Notes: generated from the sequence alone by a model not told the origin. DNA of 11,583 nucleotides from Lawsonibacter sp. (GCA_022798855.1 JAAWNI010000053.1:1-11583), one strand, 5' to 3'; counted from the stretch's first letter, positions 1 through 7,188 are shown. Made by a program: numbers and translations.

Positions 1-1
1 G

Positions 2-238
2 GAGCACATGGCGGTGGCGAAATACTGGTTTGAAAAATACGGCGCGGTCCCGGCCCTTGCGGCCCACGGCGTGGCGGAGTACGTCCTGCCCGCCCCCATA
101 CCCCGGGAGCGGGCCATGGAGGCGGCGCTGGAGCATTACGGCTACTGCGCCGACATTGTGGACCAGATCTTTGAGACGGTGGGGGCGCTGGCGGACGGCC
201 TGCCCCAGTCCACGGTGTGGTATTTCTGGTGGGATTGA
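2..238 (+). CDS. DUF4253 domain protein, C-terminal part only (5' end outside window)
   Basis: The reading frame is open from the first bases of the window, so this is the tail of a longer gene; the ATG at position 8 is internal, because the upstream codons (Glu-His) align with the next gene. The 78 visible residues match the C-terminus of the DUF4253 protein immediately downstream at roughly 50 of 78 positions and end in the same WYFWWD. Shared landmarks are the AKYW/YGAVPA stretch, LPAP-P-ERAME and DIVDQ. DUF4253 has no established biochemical role that I know of. The next gene starts about 40 bp downstream, so the two are a tandem pair, probably co-transcribed. Family assignment is from recognised motifs and is fairly sure; function is unknown. 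Confidence 0.8.
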   Translation, partial: EHMAVAKYWFEKYGAVPALAAHGVAEYVLPAPIPRERAMEAALEHYGYCADIVDQIFETVGALADGLPQSTVWYFWWD

Positions 239-261
239 AAGACCCATTTCCAATACATAAT

Positions 262-268
262 AAAGGAG
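262..268 (+). promoter_or_regulatory. Ribosome binding site of the second DUF4253 gene
   Basis: AAAGGAG lies 9 nt before the ATG at 278 and supports this start over any in-frame alternative. Confidence 0.7.
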
Positions 269-277
269 TGTCTGAAT

Positions 278-1027
278 ATGCGGGAAAACCCCACAATCGA
301 AGAACAGGTGGAGCGGCTGAAACAAAATTTGGGCTGTCCGTGCACCTATCTGCCGCCCCGGGAGGACGAGGAGTCCATCATGTCCGCCTACCAGAAGGCC
401 GCGGAGCGGGGCAAGCGGGAGGGCTTCACCCCGCTGCTGCTGGTGCTGGACCAGTGGGGCAATCCGACCTTTGACGATTTGAAAGCCTTTCAGCGGGAGA
501 TGGCCGCCGCCCCAGTGGAGGACGGCAAAGCCCTGCTCCACCGCTTCGAGGAGGAAGCCCGGGCGGAATTGGGGGAGGACCTCTCCCCGGAGGAGCTGGA
601 GGAGCATTTCAACGAAGCCCTGGACAGGGACATGTCTGAGGGGCAGGAGATTACCGGCTTCCTGAGCCTGAAGGACTACAGGGGGAAGCAGACCCAGCCC
701 ATCCTGCTGGTGGAAATCCCGGCCACGGACCCCTGGGAGGTCTTCGCCTATTTGCCCTTCGGCGGCTGGAACGAGTGCCCCGCCCCGGAGGAGCACCGGG
801 CGGCGGCCAAGTACTGGTATAAGGAGTACGGGGCGGTGCCCGCCGTCATGGCGCCTGACATACTGGAGTACATCCTGCCCGCCCCCGTGCCCCAGGAGAG
901 GGCAATGGAGGTGGCGATGGAGCAGTATTTCTTCTGCACCGACATTGTGGACCAGGGCGTGGGGTCGGTAGGCGCGTTGGCTGGAGGGCTGGCTCAGTCA
1001 AAATTCTGGTACTTCTGGTGGGATTGA
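278..1027 (+). CDS. DUF4253 domain-containing protein (tandem paralogue)
   Basis: A 249-aa soluble protein with no signal peptide or membrane segment. The N-terminal ~135 residues are acidic and probably helical, rich in Glu (for example DLSPEELEEHFNEALDRD around 101-118). The DUF4253 domain covers about 140-249: LPFGGWNECP at 159-168, AKYWYKEYGAVPA at 177-189, LPAPVP at 200-205, FCTDIVDQG at 219-227 and the terminal WYFWWD. Those aromatic and Cys/Trp motifs are characteristic of the family. The gene follows a paralogue and is followed 9 bp later by an M42 peptidase whose Shine-Dalgarno overlaps this stop codon, so the three genes look like one transcript. The role is not known; DUF4253 proteins are often small accessory proteins found in multiple copies, which would fit an accessory function, but that is only inference. 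Confidence 0.88.
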   Translation: MRENPTIEEQVERLKQNLGCPCTYLPPREDEESIMSAYQKAAERGKREGFTPLLLVLDQWGNPTFDDLKAFQREMAAAPVEDGKALLHRFEEEARAELGEDLSPEELEEHFNEALDRDMSEGQEITGFLSLKDYRGKQTQPILLVEIPATDPWEVFAYLPFGGWNECPAPEEHRAAAKYWYKEYGAVPAVMAPDILEYILPAPVPQERAMEVAMEQYFFCTDIVDQGVGSVGALAGGLAQSKFWYFWWD

Positions 1028-1032
1028 GGAGG
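1027..1032 (+). promoter_or_regulatory. Ribosome binding site overlapping the upstream stop codon
   Basis: AGGAGG begins on the last base of the DUF4253 TGA stop and sits 4 nt before ATG 1037. The overlap suggests translational coupling of the M42 gene to the DUF4253 gene; the spacing is slightly short. Confidence 0.65.
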
Positions 1033-1036
1033 CAAC

Positions 1037-2032
1037 ATGGATATTTTAAGTGTTTTAAAGCAGCTCAACGCCGCCCACGGCCCCTCGGGGGACGAGGGGG
1101 GCGTCCGGGCGAAGATCGAGGAGCTGGCCCGGCCCTACGCCGATGAGATAATCACTGACACCCTGGGTAATCTGATCGTCCACAAAAAGGGGCCCGGCCC
1201 CTGGGTGATGCTGACCGCCCACATGGACAGCATCGGCTTTATCGTCACCCACATCGAGAAGGAGGGCTTCCTCCGGGTGGGCCGGCTGGGGGGCGTCTCC
1301 CCCAAGGAGGCGGCCTACAGCGCCGTCCGATTCAAGAACGGCGTCCGTGGGGTGTTCGCCCCCGAGGAGAAGGCCGACTTCGGCAAGCTGAAGCTGGATG
1401 AGTGCTTTGTTGACATCGGAGCAGGGAGTGACGAGGAAGCAAGGAAGCTGGTGCAGGTGGGGGACACCTGCGTCTATGACCGGTCCATCCGGACCTGCGG
1501 CGGGCGGGTGATGGGGCCCTATCTGGACGACCGCCTTGCCTGTGCGGTCCTCCTGTGCGCCCTGGAGCGGATTAAGGAGCCCGCTTATAATCTCTCTCTG
1601 GTCTTTACCGTCCAGGAGGAGGTGGGCCTGCGGGGGGCGCGCACCGCCGCCTGGTGGGTGGACCCGGATATCTGTGTCGTTGTGGATGTCACCGACGTGG
1701 ACGACACCCCCGGCTCGGAGAAAAATGGCACCGCCCGGCTGGGCGGGGGCGCGGCCATCAAGGTGATGGACTCCTCCATCATCTGCCACCCGGAGGTGGT
1801 GGCGAAGCTGGAGGAGATTGCCAAAAGTCAGAGCATCCCCATCCAGCGGGATATCATGCGCTCCGGAGGCACCGACGCCGGAGCCATCCAGAATGCCCAC
1901 TACGGGGTGAAAACCGGGGGGATCTCCATCCCCTGCCGGTATATCCACACCCCGGCGGAGGCCGCCGACCTCCAGGACGCCAAGGCCTGCGTCCTGCTGG
2001 CCGCCGCCTTCGCCCAGGGGCCGCTGGCGTAG
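1037..2032 (+). CDS. M42 family metallo-aminopeptidase
   Basis: A 331-aa cytoplasmic protein of the M42 family (glutamyl/deblocking aminopeptidase, FrvX/YsdC/TET type), which removes N-terminal residues from peptides with a two-metal centre and usually forms dodecameric tetrahedra. The metal and catalytic residues can be placed: His62 in AHMDSIGF, the bridging Asp164 in PYLDDR, general base Glu194 and ligand Glu195 in QEEVGLRGA, Asp217 in VVDVTD, and His304 in RYIHTPAE. RSGGTDAG (275-282) is also typical. Length is close to the family norm of about 330-360, and no motif is missing. It probably acts in peptide turnover. It is the last gene of the DUF4253 transcript, with no obvious functional link to them. 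Substrate preference cannot be read from the sequence; an endoglucanase label, sometimes attached to this family, is a known misannotation. Confidence 0.93.
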   Translation: MDILSVLKQLNAAHGPSGDEGGVRAKIEELARPYADEIITDTLGNLIVHKKGPGPWVMLTAHMDSIGFIVTHIEKEGFLRVGRLGGVSPKEAAYSAVRFKNGVRGVFAPEEKADFGKLKLDECFVDIGAGSDEEARKLVQVGDTCVYDRSIRTCGGRVMGPYLDDRLACAVLLCALERIKEPAYNLSLVFTVQEEVGLRGARTAAWWVDPDICVVVDVTDVDDTPGSEKNGTARLGGGAAIKVMDSSIICHPEVVAKLEEIAKSQSIPIQRDIMRSGGTDAGAIQNAHYGVKTGGISIPCRYIHTPAEAADLQDAKACVLLAAAFAQGPLA

Positions 2033-2135
2033 GCTCAGCCGCCCCAAGCCGCCAGCCCGCCGGTTTTTCGTGCATCCGCCGGGAGAAGCCCGTGGGAAGA
2101 TTTTGAAAATTTGGACACTTTTCCCGTTTTAAGTC

Positions 2136-2164
2136 TTGCAAAAAAAACCGCCATCTGGTACAAT
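2136..2164 (+). promoter_or_regulatory. Sigma-A type promoter for the 253-aa membrane protein
   Basis: TTGCAA (2136-2141) and TACAAT (2159-2164) are separated by exactly 17 nt in an A-rich stretch. Transcription would start near 2171, giving a leader of about 70 nt. The remainder of the 2033-2243 spacer shows no other recognisable feature; I found no convincing intrinsic terminator for the M42 gene. Confidence 0.8.
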
Positions 2165-2226
2165 AATAAAATGTCTGGATATACGGATGTGACAAGAATA
2201 CTCAATCGGGCCGTGGCGCCCGCAGC

Positions 2227-2232
2227 AAGGAG
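2227..2232 (+). promoter_or_regulatory. Ribosome binding site of the membrane protein gene
   Basis: AAGGAG, 11 nt before ATG 2244; it fixes the start. Confidence 0.65.
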
Positions 2233-2243
2233 AATGAAAACGC

Positions 2244-3005
2244 ATGGATAAGAAACAGAGAGAAGAACGCCGCCGTCAAGAGGACATCGCGCTGCAGCGC
2301 GGCCTGCTGTGGGTGGTGGGGGCGGTCGCTTTAGAGGCCCTGCTTGTGTTTGTCAACCGTTTCTATATTAACTTCTATGTGAGTGAAATAGATATCACCA
2401 TCGCCCTGGACAACGTCCTGCGCTTCCTGCGGCTGGCCATGCCCATAGCCACCCTGCTGGCCTTGGGCTGGACGGCTTGGAAGCTGAAACAGCGGGAAAA
2501 GTTCGCCCTGCCCCTGATTTTGGCTATCGCGCTGGCCGCGGTCAGCGTGTGCGCCCATGTCATCATCAAGTTCCAGGGGCCCGGCATCTCCATGCTCTTC
2601 TGGCTGGTGGCGGCCTGGGCGGTGCTGGCGCTGGTGTATTATATCTACCAGCGGGAGTTTTTCCTGGCGGCCAGCGCCTGCGGCATGTCCGTGCTGGCGC
2701 TGTGGTTCGTGCGCAGCGGCCCGGCCGGCCGGCTGGAGGCCATCCTGCTCTGGGCGGCTATCGCGGTGGTGTCCGCCGCCGCCCTCTGGCTGAAAAAGAA
2801 CGACGGCGTCCTGCCCGGAAAGGATGCCTTCCCCTTCCTGCCCCCAAAGGCCGATTACACCGTCCTGCTGGCCACCTGTGGGGCCAGCCTGGCGGCGGTG
2901 GCCGCGGCGATGCTGCTGAGCGGCATGGTGGCCTACTACCTGATTTATGTCATGATTATCTGGCTGTTCGCGCTGTTTGTGTACTATACCGTGAAGCTGA
3001 TGTGA
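2244..3005 (+). CDS. Polytopic membrane protein, function unknown
   Basis: A 253-aa integral membrane protein. A charged cytoplasmic-looking N-terminus (MDKKQREERRRQED) is followed by about seven to eight hydrophobic segments near residues 19-37, 60-80, 90-110, 115-133, 138-155, 164-183, 206-226 and 228-250. Short basic loops (KLKQREK at about 81-87, LKKN at about 183-186) fit a positive-inside orientation. No transporter signature, enzyme motif or conserved catalytic residue is recognised. It has its own promoter and terminator, so it is a single-gene unit, facing the convergent YtvI-like gene. I do not recognise the family; similar small hydrophobic proteins are common and poorly conserved in gut Clostridia. 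Confidence 0.85.
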   Translation: MDKKQREERRRQEDIALQRGLLWVVGAVALEALLVFVNRFYINFYVSEIDITIALDNVLRFLRLAMPIATLLALGWTAWKLKQREKFALPLILAIALAAVSVCAHVIIKFQGPGISMLFWLVAAWAVLALVYYIYQREFFLAASACGMSVLALWFVRSGPAGRLEAILLWAAIAVVSAAALWLKKNDGVLPGKDAFPFLPPKADYTVLLATCGASLAAVAAAMLLSGMVAYYLIYVMIIWLFALFVYYTVKLM

Positions 3006-3025
3006 ATACAGGTTCTAAATGCCCA

Positions 3026-3055
3026 AAACCGCCCCGCCAATCGGTGGGGCGGTTT
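3026..3055. terminator. Bidirectional intrinsic terminator between convergent genes
   Basis: A 13-bp stem (AAACCGCCCCGCC with GGTGGGGCGGTTT, one G-U pair) around a 4-nt AATC loop. T residues follow on the plus side (ttta-cgttt) and A residues precede it, giving a short U-run on the minus side. It lies 20 bp after the stop of the membrane protein gene and 10 bp after the stop of the minus-strand permease gene, so it can serve both. Confidence 0.85.
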
Positions 3056-3065
3056 ACGTTTGCGT

Positions 3066-4229
3066 CTACTGGGGGCTGTCGGGGCGCTGGGACAGGATGG
3101 CGGCAATATCCTTTGCGGCGGCCCTCAGGTCCAGGGCGAGGCCTTGGAAGCAGCCCATGCCCGCCAGATTGAGGAGGATCAGCAGGGCCACCGGCCCCAG
3201 GATCATCCCCAGCACCCCAGCCAGCTTCATCCCCACGTAGATGCTCACCAGGGAGAGGATAGGGGGCAGGCCGGTCTGGTCGCCCACGAATTTGGGCTCC
3301 ATCACCCGGCGGAACAGGGCGATTACCCCCCATATGCCCATCAGCCACGCGGCGTTGGAGAAGTCCCTGGTAAACAGGGCCACGAAGGCCCAGGGCACCA
3401 TGACGGTGCCCGCCCCGATGACAGGAATGAAGTCCATCACCGCCAGCCCCAGGGACAACAGCAGGCCGTAGGGCTGCCCCATCAGGAAGAAGCCGGCCAG
3501 CAGGATGAAGAAGACCCCCACCGACAGGAGGAATTCCGCCTTTAAATAGCCCCCGAAGGCCCCCAGGGCGGTGGCCCGCACCTGGCTGAGGAAGCGCAGA
3601 AGGCCCTCGTCCATGTGCTGCACCGCCCGGCTGCGCAGATAGGGGTAGTCCGCCGTCAGCAGAAAGGTGGCCATGATAAAGATGACCAGCGCCATCAGGA
3701 AGGAGGGCAGGCCCATCGCCCGCTCCCCCGCCTCCAGCCCCAGGCTGGCCAGGGCGTCGGGCACTACCTGATACAGCCACTGGAACAGCTGCCCCCCCGC
3801 ATTCTCCGCCAGCTGGGTCAGCTGTGGGGGCGCCAGGGCCAGGAGCTGGGCGAAAAGGGACTCCAGCTGGTCCAGCGCCGCCTGGAGGCTGTCCAGCAGG
3901 CCGCTCCAGTTCTGCACCAGCGAGACGGCCTGCCCCACGGCGGCGTAGGCCAGCAGGGCCAGCCCTCCGCCCACCAGGGCGAAGAGGAGCAGCAGCAGGG
4001 CGGCGGAAACCAGCTGGCGGCTCCAGCCCAGCGCCCGCTGGAGGGCCTTGATCAGGGGGTTGAGCAGGGCCGCCGCCGCCAGGGCGAAGGCGAAGGGGGC
4101 GCAGAGGGCCAGAAGGGGCCGGCCGAACATCAGGACGGCAAAGCACCCCGCCGCGAACAGCAGCAGCCGGATGCTCAGCCGCAGCCAGAGCGCCCCGCGC
4201 TGGCGCCAGGTGAGCTGTTTTTGAGTCAT
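3066..4229 (-). CDS. ytvI: AI-2E family / YtvI-like sporulation membrane protein
   Basis: A 387-aa membrane protein of the AI-2E transporter (PF01594-type, formerly UPF0118) family. Hydrophobic segments lie near 18-34, 38-55, 74-98, 176-192, 232-250, 254-274, 296-308 and 325-353, with the family's large amphipathic extracytoplasmic region between about 100 and 170. The signature DFIPVIGAG (266-274) and the C-terminal EPKFVGDQTGLPPILS...YVGMKLAG stretch (311-338) match the YtvI branch most closely; in Bacillus subtilis YtvI is a sporulation membrane protein of unclear transport role. The start is set at 4229 (MTQKQLTW) because GGGAGG lies 8 nt upstream; an upstream in-frame ATG at 4385 would add 52 non-hydrophobic residues encoded across the promoter region and lacks support. 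Transcribed alone toward the shared terminator. The symbol is by resemblance; AI-2 transport should not be assumed. Confidence 0.87.
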   Translation of the reverse strand: MTQKQLTWRQRGALWLRLSIRLLLFAAGCFAVLMFGRPLLALCAPFAFALAAAALLNPLIKALQRALGWSRQLVSAALLLLLFALVGGGLALLAYAAVGQAVSLVQNWSGLLDSLQAALDQLESLFAQLLALAPPQLTQLAENAGGQLFQWLYQVVPDALASLGLEAGERAMGLPSFLMALVIFIMATFLLTADYPYLRSRAVQHMDEGLLRFLSQVRATALGAFGGYLKAEFLLSVGVFFILLAGFFLMGQPYGLLLSLGLAVMDFIPVIGAGTVMVPWAFVALFTRDFSNAAWLMGIWGVIALFRRVMEPKFVGDQTGLPPILSLVSIYVGMKLAGVLGMILGPVALLILLNLAGMGCFQGLALDLRAAAKDIAAILSQRPDSPQ

Positions 4230-4259
4230 GGAGGGGACCTCCCTTGTTTCCTGAAATCG

Positions 4260-4276
4260 GGCGGACAATGTCCGCC
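4260..4276. promoter_or_regulatory. 17-nt perfect palindrome in the leader of the YtvI-like gene
   Basis: GGCGGACA-A-TGTCCGCC has 8-bp arms around one base. It lies about 30 bp upstream of the minus-strand start codon and just downstream of an AT-rich stretch (about 4278-4322) where the promoter should be. It could be an operator for a dimeric repressor or, in RNA, a tight leader hairpin. A one-base centre favours protein-DNA recognition. No regulator is known. Confidence 0.5.
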
Positions 4277-4405
4277 ACTGTATATTTATAAGATACCACA
4301 AAATAGATGAATAATCTGTAAAAAATCCGCCGGCCCTCTGCGGAGGAAAGAACCGCCGCAGGCGGTGGCTGGGGATTCTCTTCACTTAGAGCTGTTTGGG
4401 GTTGC

Positions 4406-4538
4406 GGAATCCCCCCGCCCCTGCGGGGCACCCCCCTTTAGCAAGGGGGGCTTGGGCGCTTGAAGGCCCCGGTCCTGATCCAAAGGCCCCCTTGTTAAAG
4501 GGGGCTGGCAGCGGCGGAGCCGCTGACTGGGGGATTCT
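4406..4538. repeat. Composite palindromic repeat with GAATCCCCC termini
   Basis: The element is bounded by GAATCCCCC (4407-4415) and its inverse GGGGGATTC (4529-4537). Inside are four hairpins: GCCCC/GGGGC (4417-4429), CCCCCCTT-tagc-AAGGGGGG (4431-4450), GCCCCCTT-gtta-AAGGGGGC (4486-4505) and AGCGGC-gga-GCCGCT (4510-4524). The left 51 nt (4406-4456) recur in inverted orientation at 11469-11519 with one difference, in a hairpin loop. No ORF with a plausible product and no transposase is present. It looks like a small non-autonomous, MITE- or BIME-like dispersed repeat. Confidence 0.75.
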
Positions 4539-4573
4539 TTTGTTTAGACTGTTTCTAGTAATAGCCCCCTGCC

Positions 4574-4638
4574 GCCAGAGAACGGCGCGCCGGGGTCGTC
4601 GCGCCCTACAGATTTCCTGCAAATGGAATCCCCCCGCC
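4574..4638 (-). repeat. GTAGGG-type hairpin repeat plus truncated GGAATCCCCCC module
   Basis: Positions 4574-4617 (44 nt) are the exact reverse complement of 11527-11570, and the match continues to 4638/11506 with 62 of 65 bases identical. The core (4583-4609) is a GGCGCG...CGCGCC hairpin ending in CCCTAC. After the GGAATCCCCCCGCC segment the homology stops, so the neighbouring module is truncated here. The stretch from 4639 to 4730 shows no recognisable feature. Confidence 0.75.
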
Positions 4639-4730
4639 ATTTTGCGGCCCTATCCCTGCCCTACAGAACGTACCGGCCGGAAATTTAAGCCAGATCAGTG
4701 CGGCGGGCGTAAGCTCGAAACACTTTTTCC

Positions 4731-4759
4731 TTGCAAAATCCACGGAAATTCGATAGAAT
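4731..4759 (+). promoter_or_regulatory. Sigma-A type promoter for the LTA synthase-family gene
   Basis: TTGCAA (4731-4736), 17-nt spacer, TAGAAT (4754-4759). Transcription would start near 4766, leaving a leader of about 32 nt that carries GGAGA (4786-4790) 7 nt before the ATG at 4798. The hexamer/spacer design matches the promoter at 2136-2164. Confidence 0.78.
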
Positions 4760-4797
4760 AGAAAAATACCTAAAGGCCTTCCGCTGGAGATTTTTAA

Positions 4798-6666
4798 ATG
4801 AAGAACTTATACCATATCCTCCGCCTGCCGCCCAACGCCCCGGCCCGCCTCCGTCCTGCCCACCACCTCTGGATGTCCCTGGCGCTGACGGGGCTGGGGT
4901 GCTGCATCGGGCTGCTGACCCTGGTCTTCACCGCCTACACCAGCCTGACATTGGACGCCCGGCTGCTTCTGGACCGCTTTCTGCGCAAGCCGCTGCTTCT
5001 GGCGGTAAACTGCCTCTTCCCGGTGCTGCTCATCTGGCTGTTTTATTTCCTGTTCCGGCGGGCGTGGGCGGCCTACTCCTGCGCCTTCCTCATCACGGTG
5101 GGCATTGCCGCTGTCAACTACTTCAAGGTCCGCCTGCGCACCGACCCCCTCCTGGCCGCCGACCTGCGTCTGGCGGCGGAGGCCGGGAACATCGTCGGGG
5201 GCTATGAGCTGGAGCTCAACAATCTGATCTGGGCCGCTCTGGGCTGTTATTTCGCCGGACTGCTCTTCACCCTCCTCCTGATGCCCCGGGGGCTGAGGGG
5301 GCTGGAGCTGCGCTGCTTCGGCGCCGCCAGCTGTCTGGCCCTGATTGCGGTGGCCCTGGCGGGGCCATTTTCCAGCGTCCGGGTCTACTGGCTGATTAAC
5401 AATAACGATCTGGTCAACCAGTGGTCACCCACGGAGAACTATGTATCCAGAGGGTGCGTCTACTCCTTTCTGCACAGCGCCGGGGATCTGTTCCCCCACC
5501 CGCCTGAGGGGTACAGCCGTGACCGGGGGGCCGCCGCGCTGGCGGCGTATCCCGACAGCGATATTCCGCCGGAGCGGCAGGTGTCGGTGGCCGGCTTTAT
5601 GCTGGAGGCCTTCTGCGATATGACGGACTTCCCCGCCCTGTCTGGCGTCGAGGGGGTGCGGCGGCTCTATGAGCCCTGGCACGCGTTGGAGGAGCGGTCC
5701 GTCTCCGGCGATCTGCTGACCAACATCTTCGCCGCCGGGACCTCCAACACGGAATGGGCCTTTGTGGCCGGCTATTCCGACCACGAGGACTTCCGGGCCC
5801 CCGCCGGCTCCTACGCCTGGTATCTCCGGAGCCAGGGGTATCAGACCTTTGGCAGCCATCCGGGCTATGCCTGGTTTTACAACCGCCAGAATGTGAACGA
5901 GTATCTGGGCTTTCAGGATTACCGGTTCCTGGAGAACTACTATGGCGATTACATGGACGCCGTCGCCGCCGTCTGCAATTCCGACAGCTTCCTGTTTGGG
6001 GCGGAGCTGGATTACCTGGAGGAGCGGATCAAGGAGGGCCCCTGCTTCTCCTTCTCCGTCACCTACCAGAACCACGGCCCTTACGAGTCGGACAGGGCCC
6101 GGGGGGCGGTCTTTCTGACCCCGGAGGAAACCGGCCTGAGCCTGGAAAGCTGCGCCATCCTGAACAACTACTTCGACGGCATTTTGCGGACCATCCAGGC
6201 GGTGGAGGAGGCCGTCCAGCGGCTGGAGGAGATGGAGGAGCCGGTGGTGCTGGTGCTCTTCGGGGACCACAAGCCCTGGTCGGGCAACGGCAACTCCGTC
6301 TATCAGGAGCTGGGCCTGGACTTTGACCTGTCCACCCTGGAGGGCTTTTACGACTACTACTCCACCCCCTATCTGATCTGGGCCAACCCGGCGGCGAAGG
6401 AGGTGCTGGGGCGGGAGTTCCTGGGGGACGGTGGGGATTTCTCCCCCTGTTTTCTGATGGCTGAGGTCTTCGACCAGTGCGGCTGGGAGGGGCCGGGGTT
6501 CATGAAGCTGTCCCGGGAGATGCGGGAGGCCACCCCCCTGGTCCACAAGACGGACCGCTTCCTGAAGGACGGCCGGCTGGCCGACGCACTGGAGGGGGAG
6601 GACCTGGAGGTCTTCCAGCGGTTCCTCTGGGCCCAGTACTACCGGGAGCATGAGTTCAAGCCATAG
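4798..6666 (+). CDS. LTA synthase family protein (membrane sulfatase-fold phosphoglycerol transferase)
   Basis: A 622-aa membrane enzyme. About five transmembrane segments (near 26-48, 65-88, 92-108, 144-162, 176-190) precede an extracellular sulfatase/alkaline-phosphatase-fold domain (about 260-570), the architecture of LtaS, which transfers glycerol-phosphate from phosphatidylglycerol onto a growing polymer. Key residues fit: metal ligand Glu270 in FMLEAF, nucleophile Thr315 in GTSNTE, His426 in NHGPY, and Asp490-His491 in LFGDHKP. Length is typical (about 600-650). GGAGA 7 nt upstream fixes the start. It is a single-gene unit with its own promoter and terminator. True lipoteichoic acid polymerase activity is not established: many Clostridia carry several LtaS relatives that may prime polymers or decorate glycans and lipids with phosphoglycerol. 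No teichoic acid genes lie nearby. Confidence 0.9.
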   Translation: MKNLYHILRLPPNAPARLRPAHHLWMSLALTGLGCCIGLLTLVFTAYTSLTLDARLLLDRFLRKPLLLAVNCLFPVLLIWLFYFLFRRAWAAYSCAFLITVGIAAVNYFKVRLRTDPLLAADLRLAAEAGNIVGGYELELNNLIWAALGCYFAGLLFTLLLMPRGLRGLELRCFGAASCLALIAVALAGPFSSVRVYWLINNNDLVNQWSPTENYVSRGCVYSFLHSAGDLFPHPPEGYSRDRGAAALAAYPDSDIPPERQVSVAGFMLEAFCDMTDFPALSGVEGVRRLYEPWHALEERSVSGDLLTNIFAAGTSNTEWAFVAGYSDHEDFRAPAGSYAWYLRSQGYQTFGSHPGYAWFYNRQNVNEYLGFQDYRFLENYYGDYMDAVAAVCNSDSFLFGAELDYLEERIKEGPCFSFSVTYQNHGPYESDRARGAVFLTPEETGLSLESCAILNNYFDGILRTIQAVEEAVQRLEEMEEPVVLVLFGDHKPWSGNGNSVYQELGLDFDLSTLEGFYDYYSTPYLIWANPAAKEVLGREFLGDGGDFSPCFLMAEVFDQCGWEGPGFMKLSREMREATPLVHKTDRFLKDGRLADALEGEDLEVFQRFLWAQYYREHEFKP

Positions 6667-6675
6667 ACCATGTTT

Positions 6676-6717
6676 ATCGGGCCTTCGAAGCGTGTTCGAA
6701 GGCCCGATTTGTTTTTT
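6676..6717 (+). terminator. Intrinsic terminator of the LTA synthase-family gene
   Basis: A perfect 14-bp stem (ATCGGGCCTTCGAA, 6676-6689, with its complement 6695-6708), 5-nt loop, then TTGTTTTTT. It begins 10 bp after the stop codon. The convergent minus-strand gene ends at 6733, so the hairpin may also help there, though the minus-side U-run is poor. Confidence 0.92.
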
Positions 6718-6732
6718 CCCTGGCGGGAACTT

Positions 6733-7188
6733 TTAAATGGACGCCAGATCCTCCGGCGGCACGTCCAGCAGGATCAGCGCCCCGGCGGCGGCCAGGGCGG
6801 GCAGCTCCCCCTCCCCGGGGCGCAGGGCCAGGGGGAACTCCTGCCGCTCCACCACCCGGCCGGTGATGGTGACCACCTCCCGCTGGAGGGCTGCCCACAG
6901 GGTGCCCCCCTCCCGGCTGGAGATGGTCAGGCTGTCCCGGGGGGACACCCCGTAGCTGACGGCGCTGGCCGCCTGGGGCGGCACCCCGCCGATCCCTCCG
7001 GGCAGCAGGGCGGTGCGGCACTGGCGGGGCAGCTTCAGCCCCCGGGCCGCCGCCCGGGGGGATACCACCAGCAGCGCTGGATGGCTCCCGCTGGCGCACT
7101 GCCCCCGCAGCCCGCCCCGGGCGGACAGCCCCCGGAGGATGGCCGCCTCAATGCCCTCTCCGGCCTCCATCACTTGAAAACATTCCAT
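6733..7188 (-). CDS. Conserved-looking hypothetical protein, 151 aa
   Basis: I do not recognise this gene with confidence. The start at 7188 (MECFQVMEAG) is chosen because GGGGAGAGGAAC lies directly upstream; a longer reading to 7410 would run through palindromic repeats and is rejected. The product is soluble, with no signal peptide or transmembrane segment. It shows alternating beta-like hydrophobic strands (HPALLVVS 36-43, ALILLDVP 137-144) and two motif-like stretches: VSYGVSPRDSLTIS (77-90) and LQREVVTITGRVVERQEFPL (101-120). The YG-SP-D stretch loosely recalls the third domain of Mur ligases, but the protein has no ATP-binding loop and is too short to be one, so that is only a hint. It is monocistronic, with a clear ribosome site and G/C-rich codons like its neighbours, which supports a real gene. 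Confidence 0.72.
   Translation of the reverse strand: MECFQVMEAGEGIEAAILRGLSARGGLRGQCASGSHPALLVVSPRAAARGLKLPRQCRTALLPGGIGGVPPQAASAVSYGVSPRDSLTISSREGGTLWAALQREVVTITGRVVERQEFPLALRPGEGELPALAAAGALILLDVPPEDLASI

Noticed and set aside
235..263. TTGAAA-17-TAATAA as a promoter for the second DUF4253 gene.
   Set aside because: Transcription would begin around 270, after the Shine-Dalgarno at 262-268, giving an mRNA without a ribosome site.
2033..2110. A rho-independent terminator after the M42 gene near the TTTTT at 2063-2067.
   Set aside because: The CCGCC-rich sequence before it has no complementary G-rich arm, so no stable stem forms.
4278..4322. A sigma-E sporulation promoter for the YtvI-like gene, from a TATACAGT that resembles a sigma-E -10.
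   Set aside because: No acceptable -35 is found at 13-15 nt spacing, and no good sigma-A pair is seen either. The AT-rich stretch is a likely promoter region but its class cannot be assigned.
4230..4385. An N-terminal extension of the YtvI-like protein to an ATG at 4385.
   Set aside because: It would translate the AT-rich promoter region and the palindrome, and the ATG at 4229 has a well-placed GGGAGG site followed by a typical family N-terminus.
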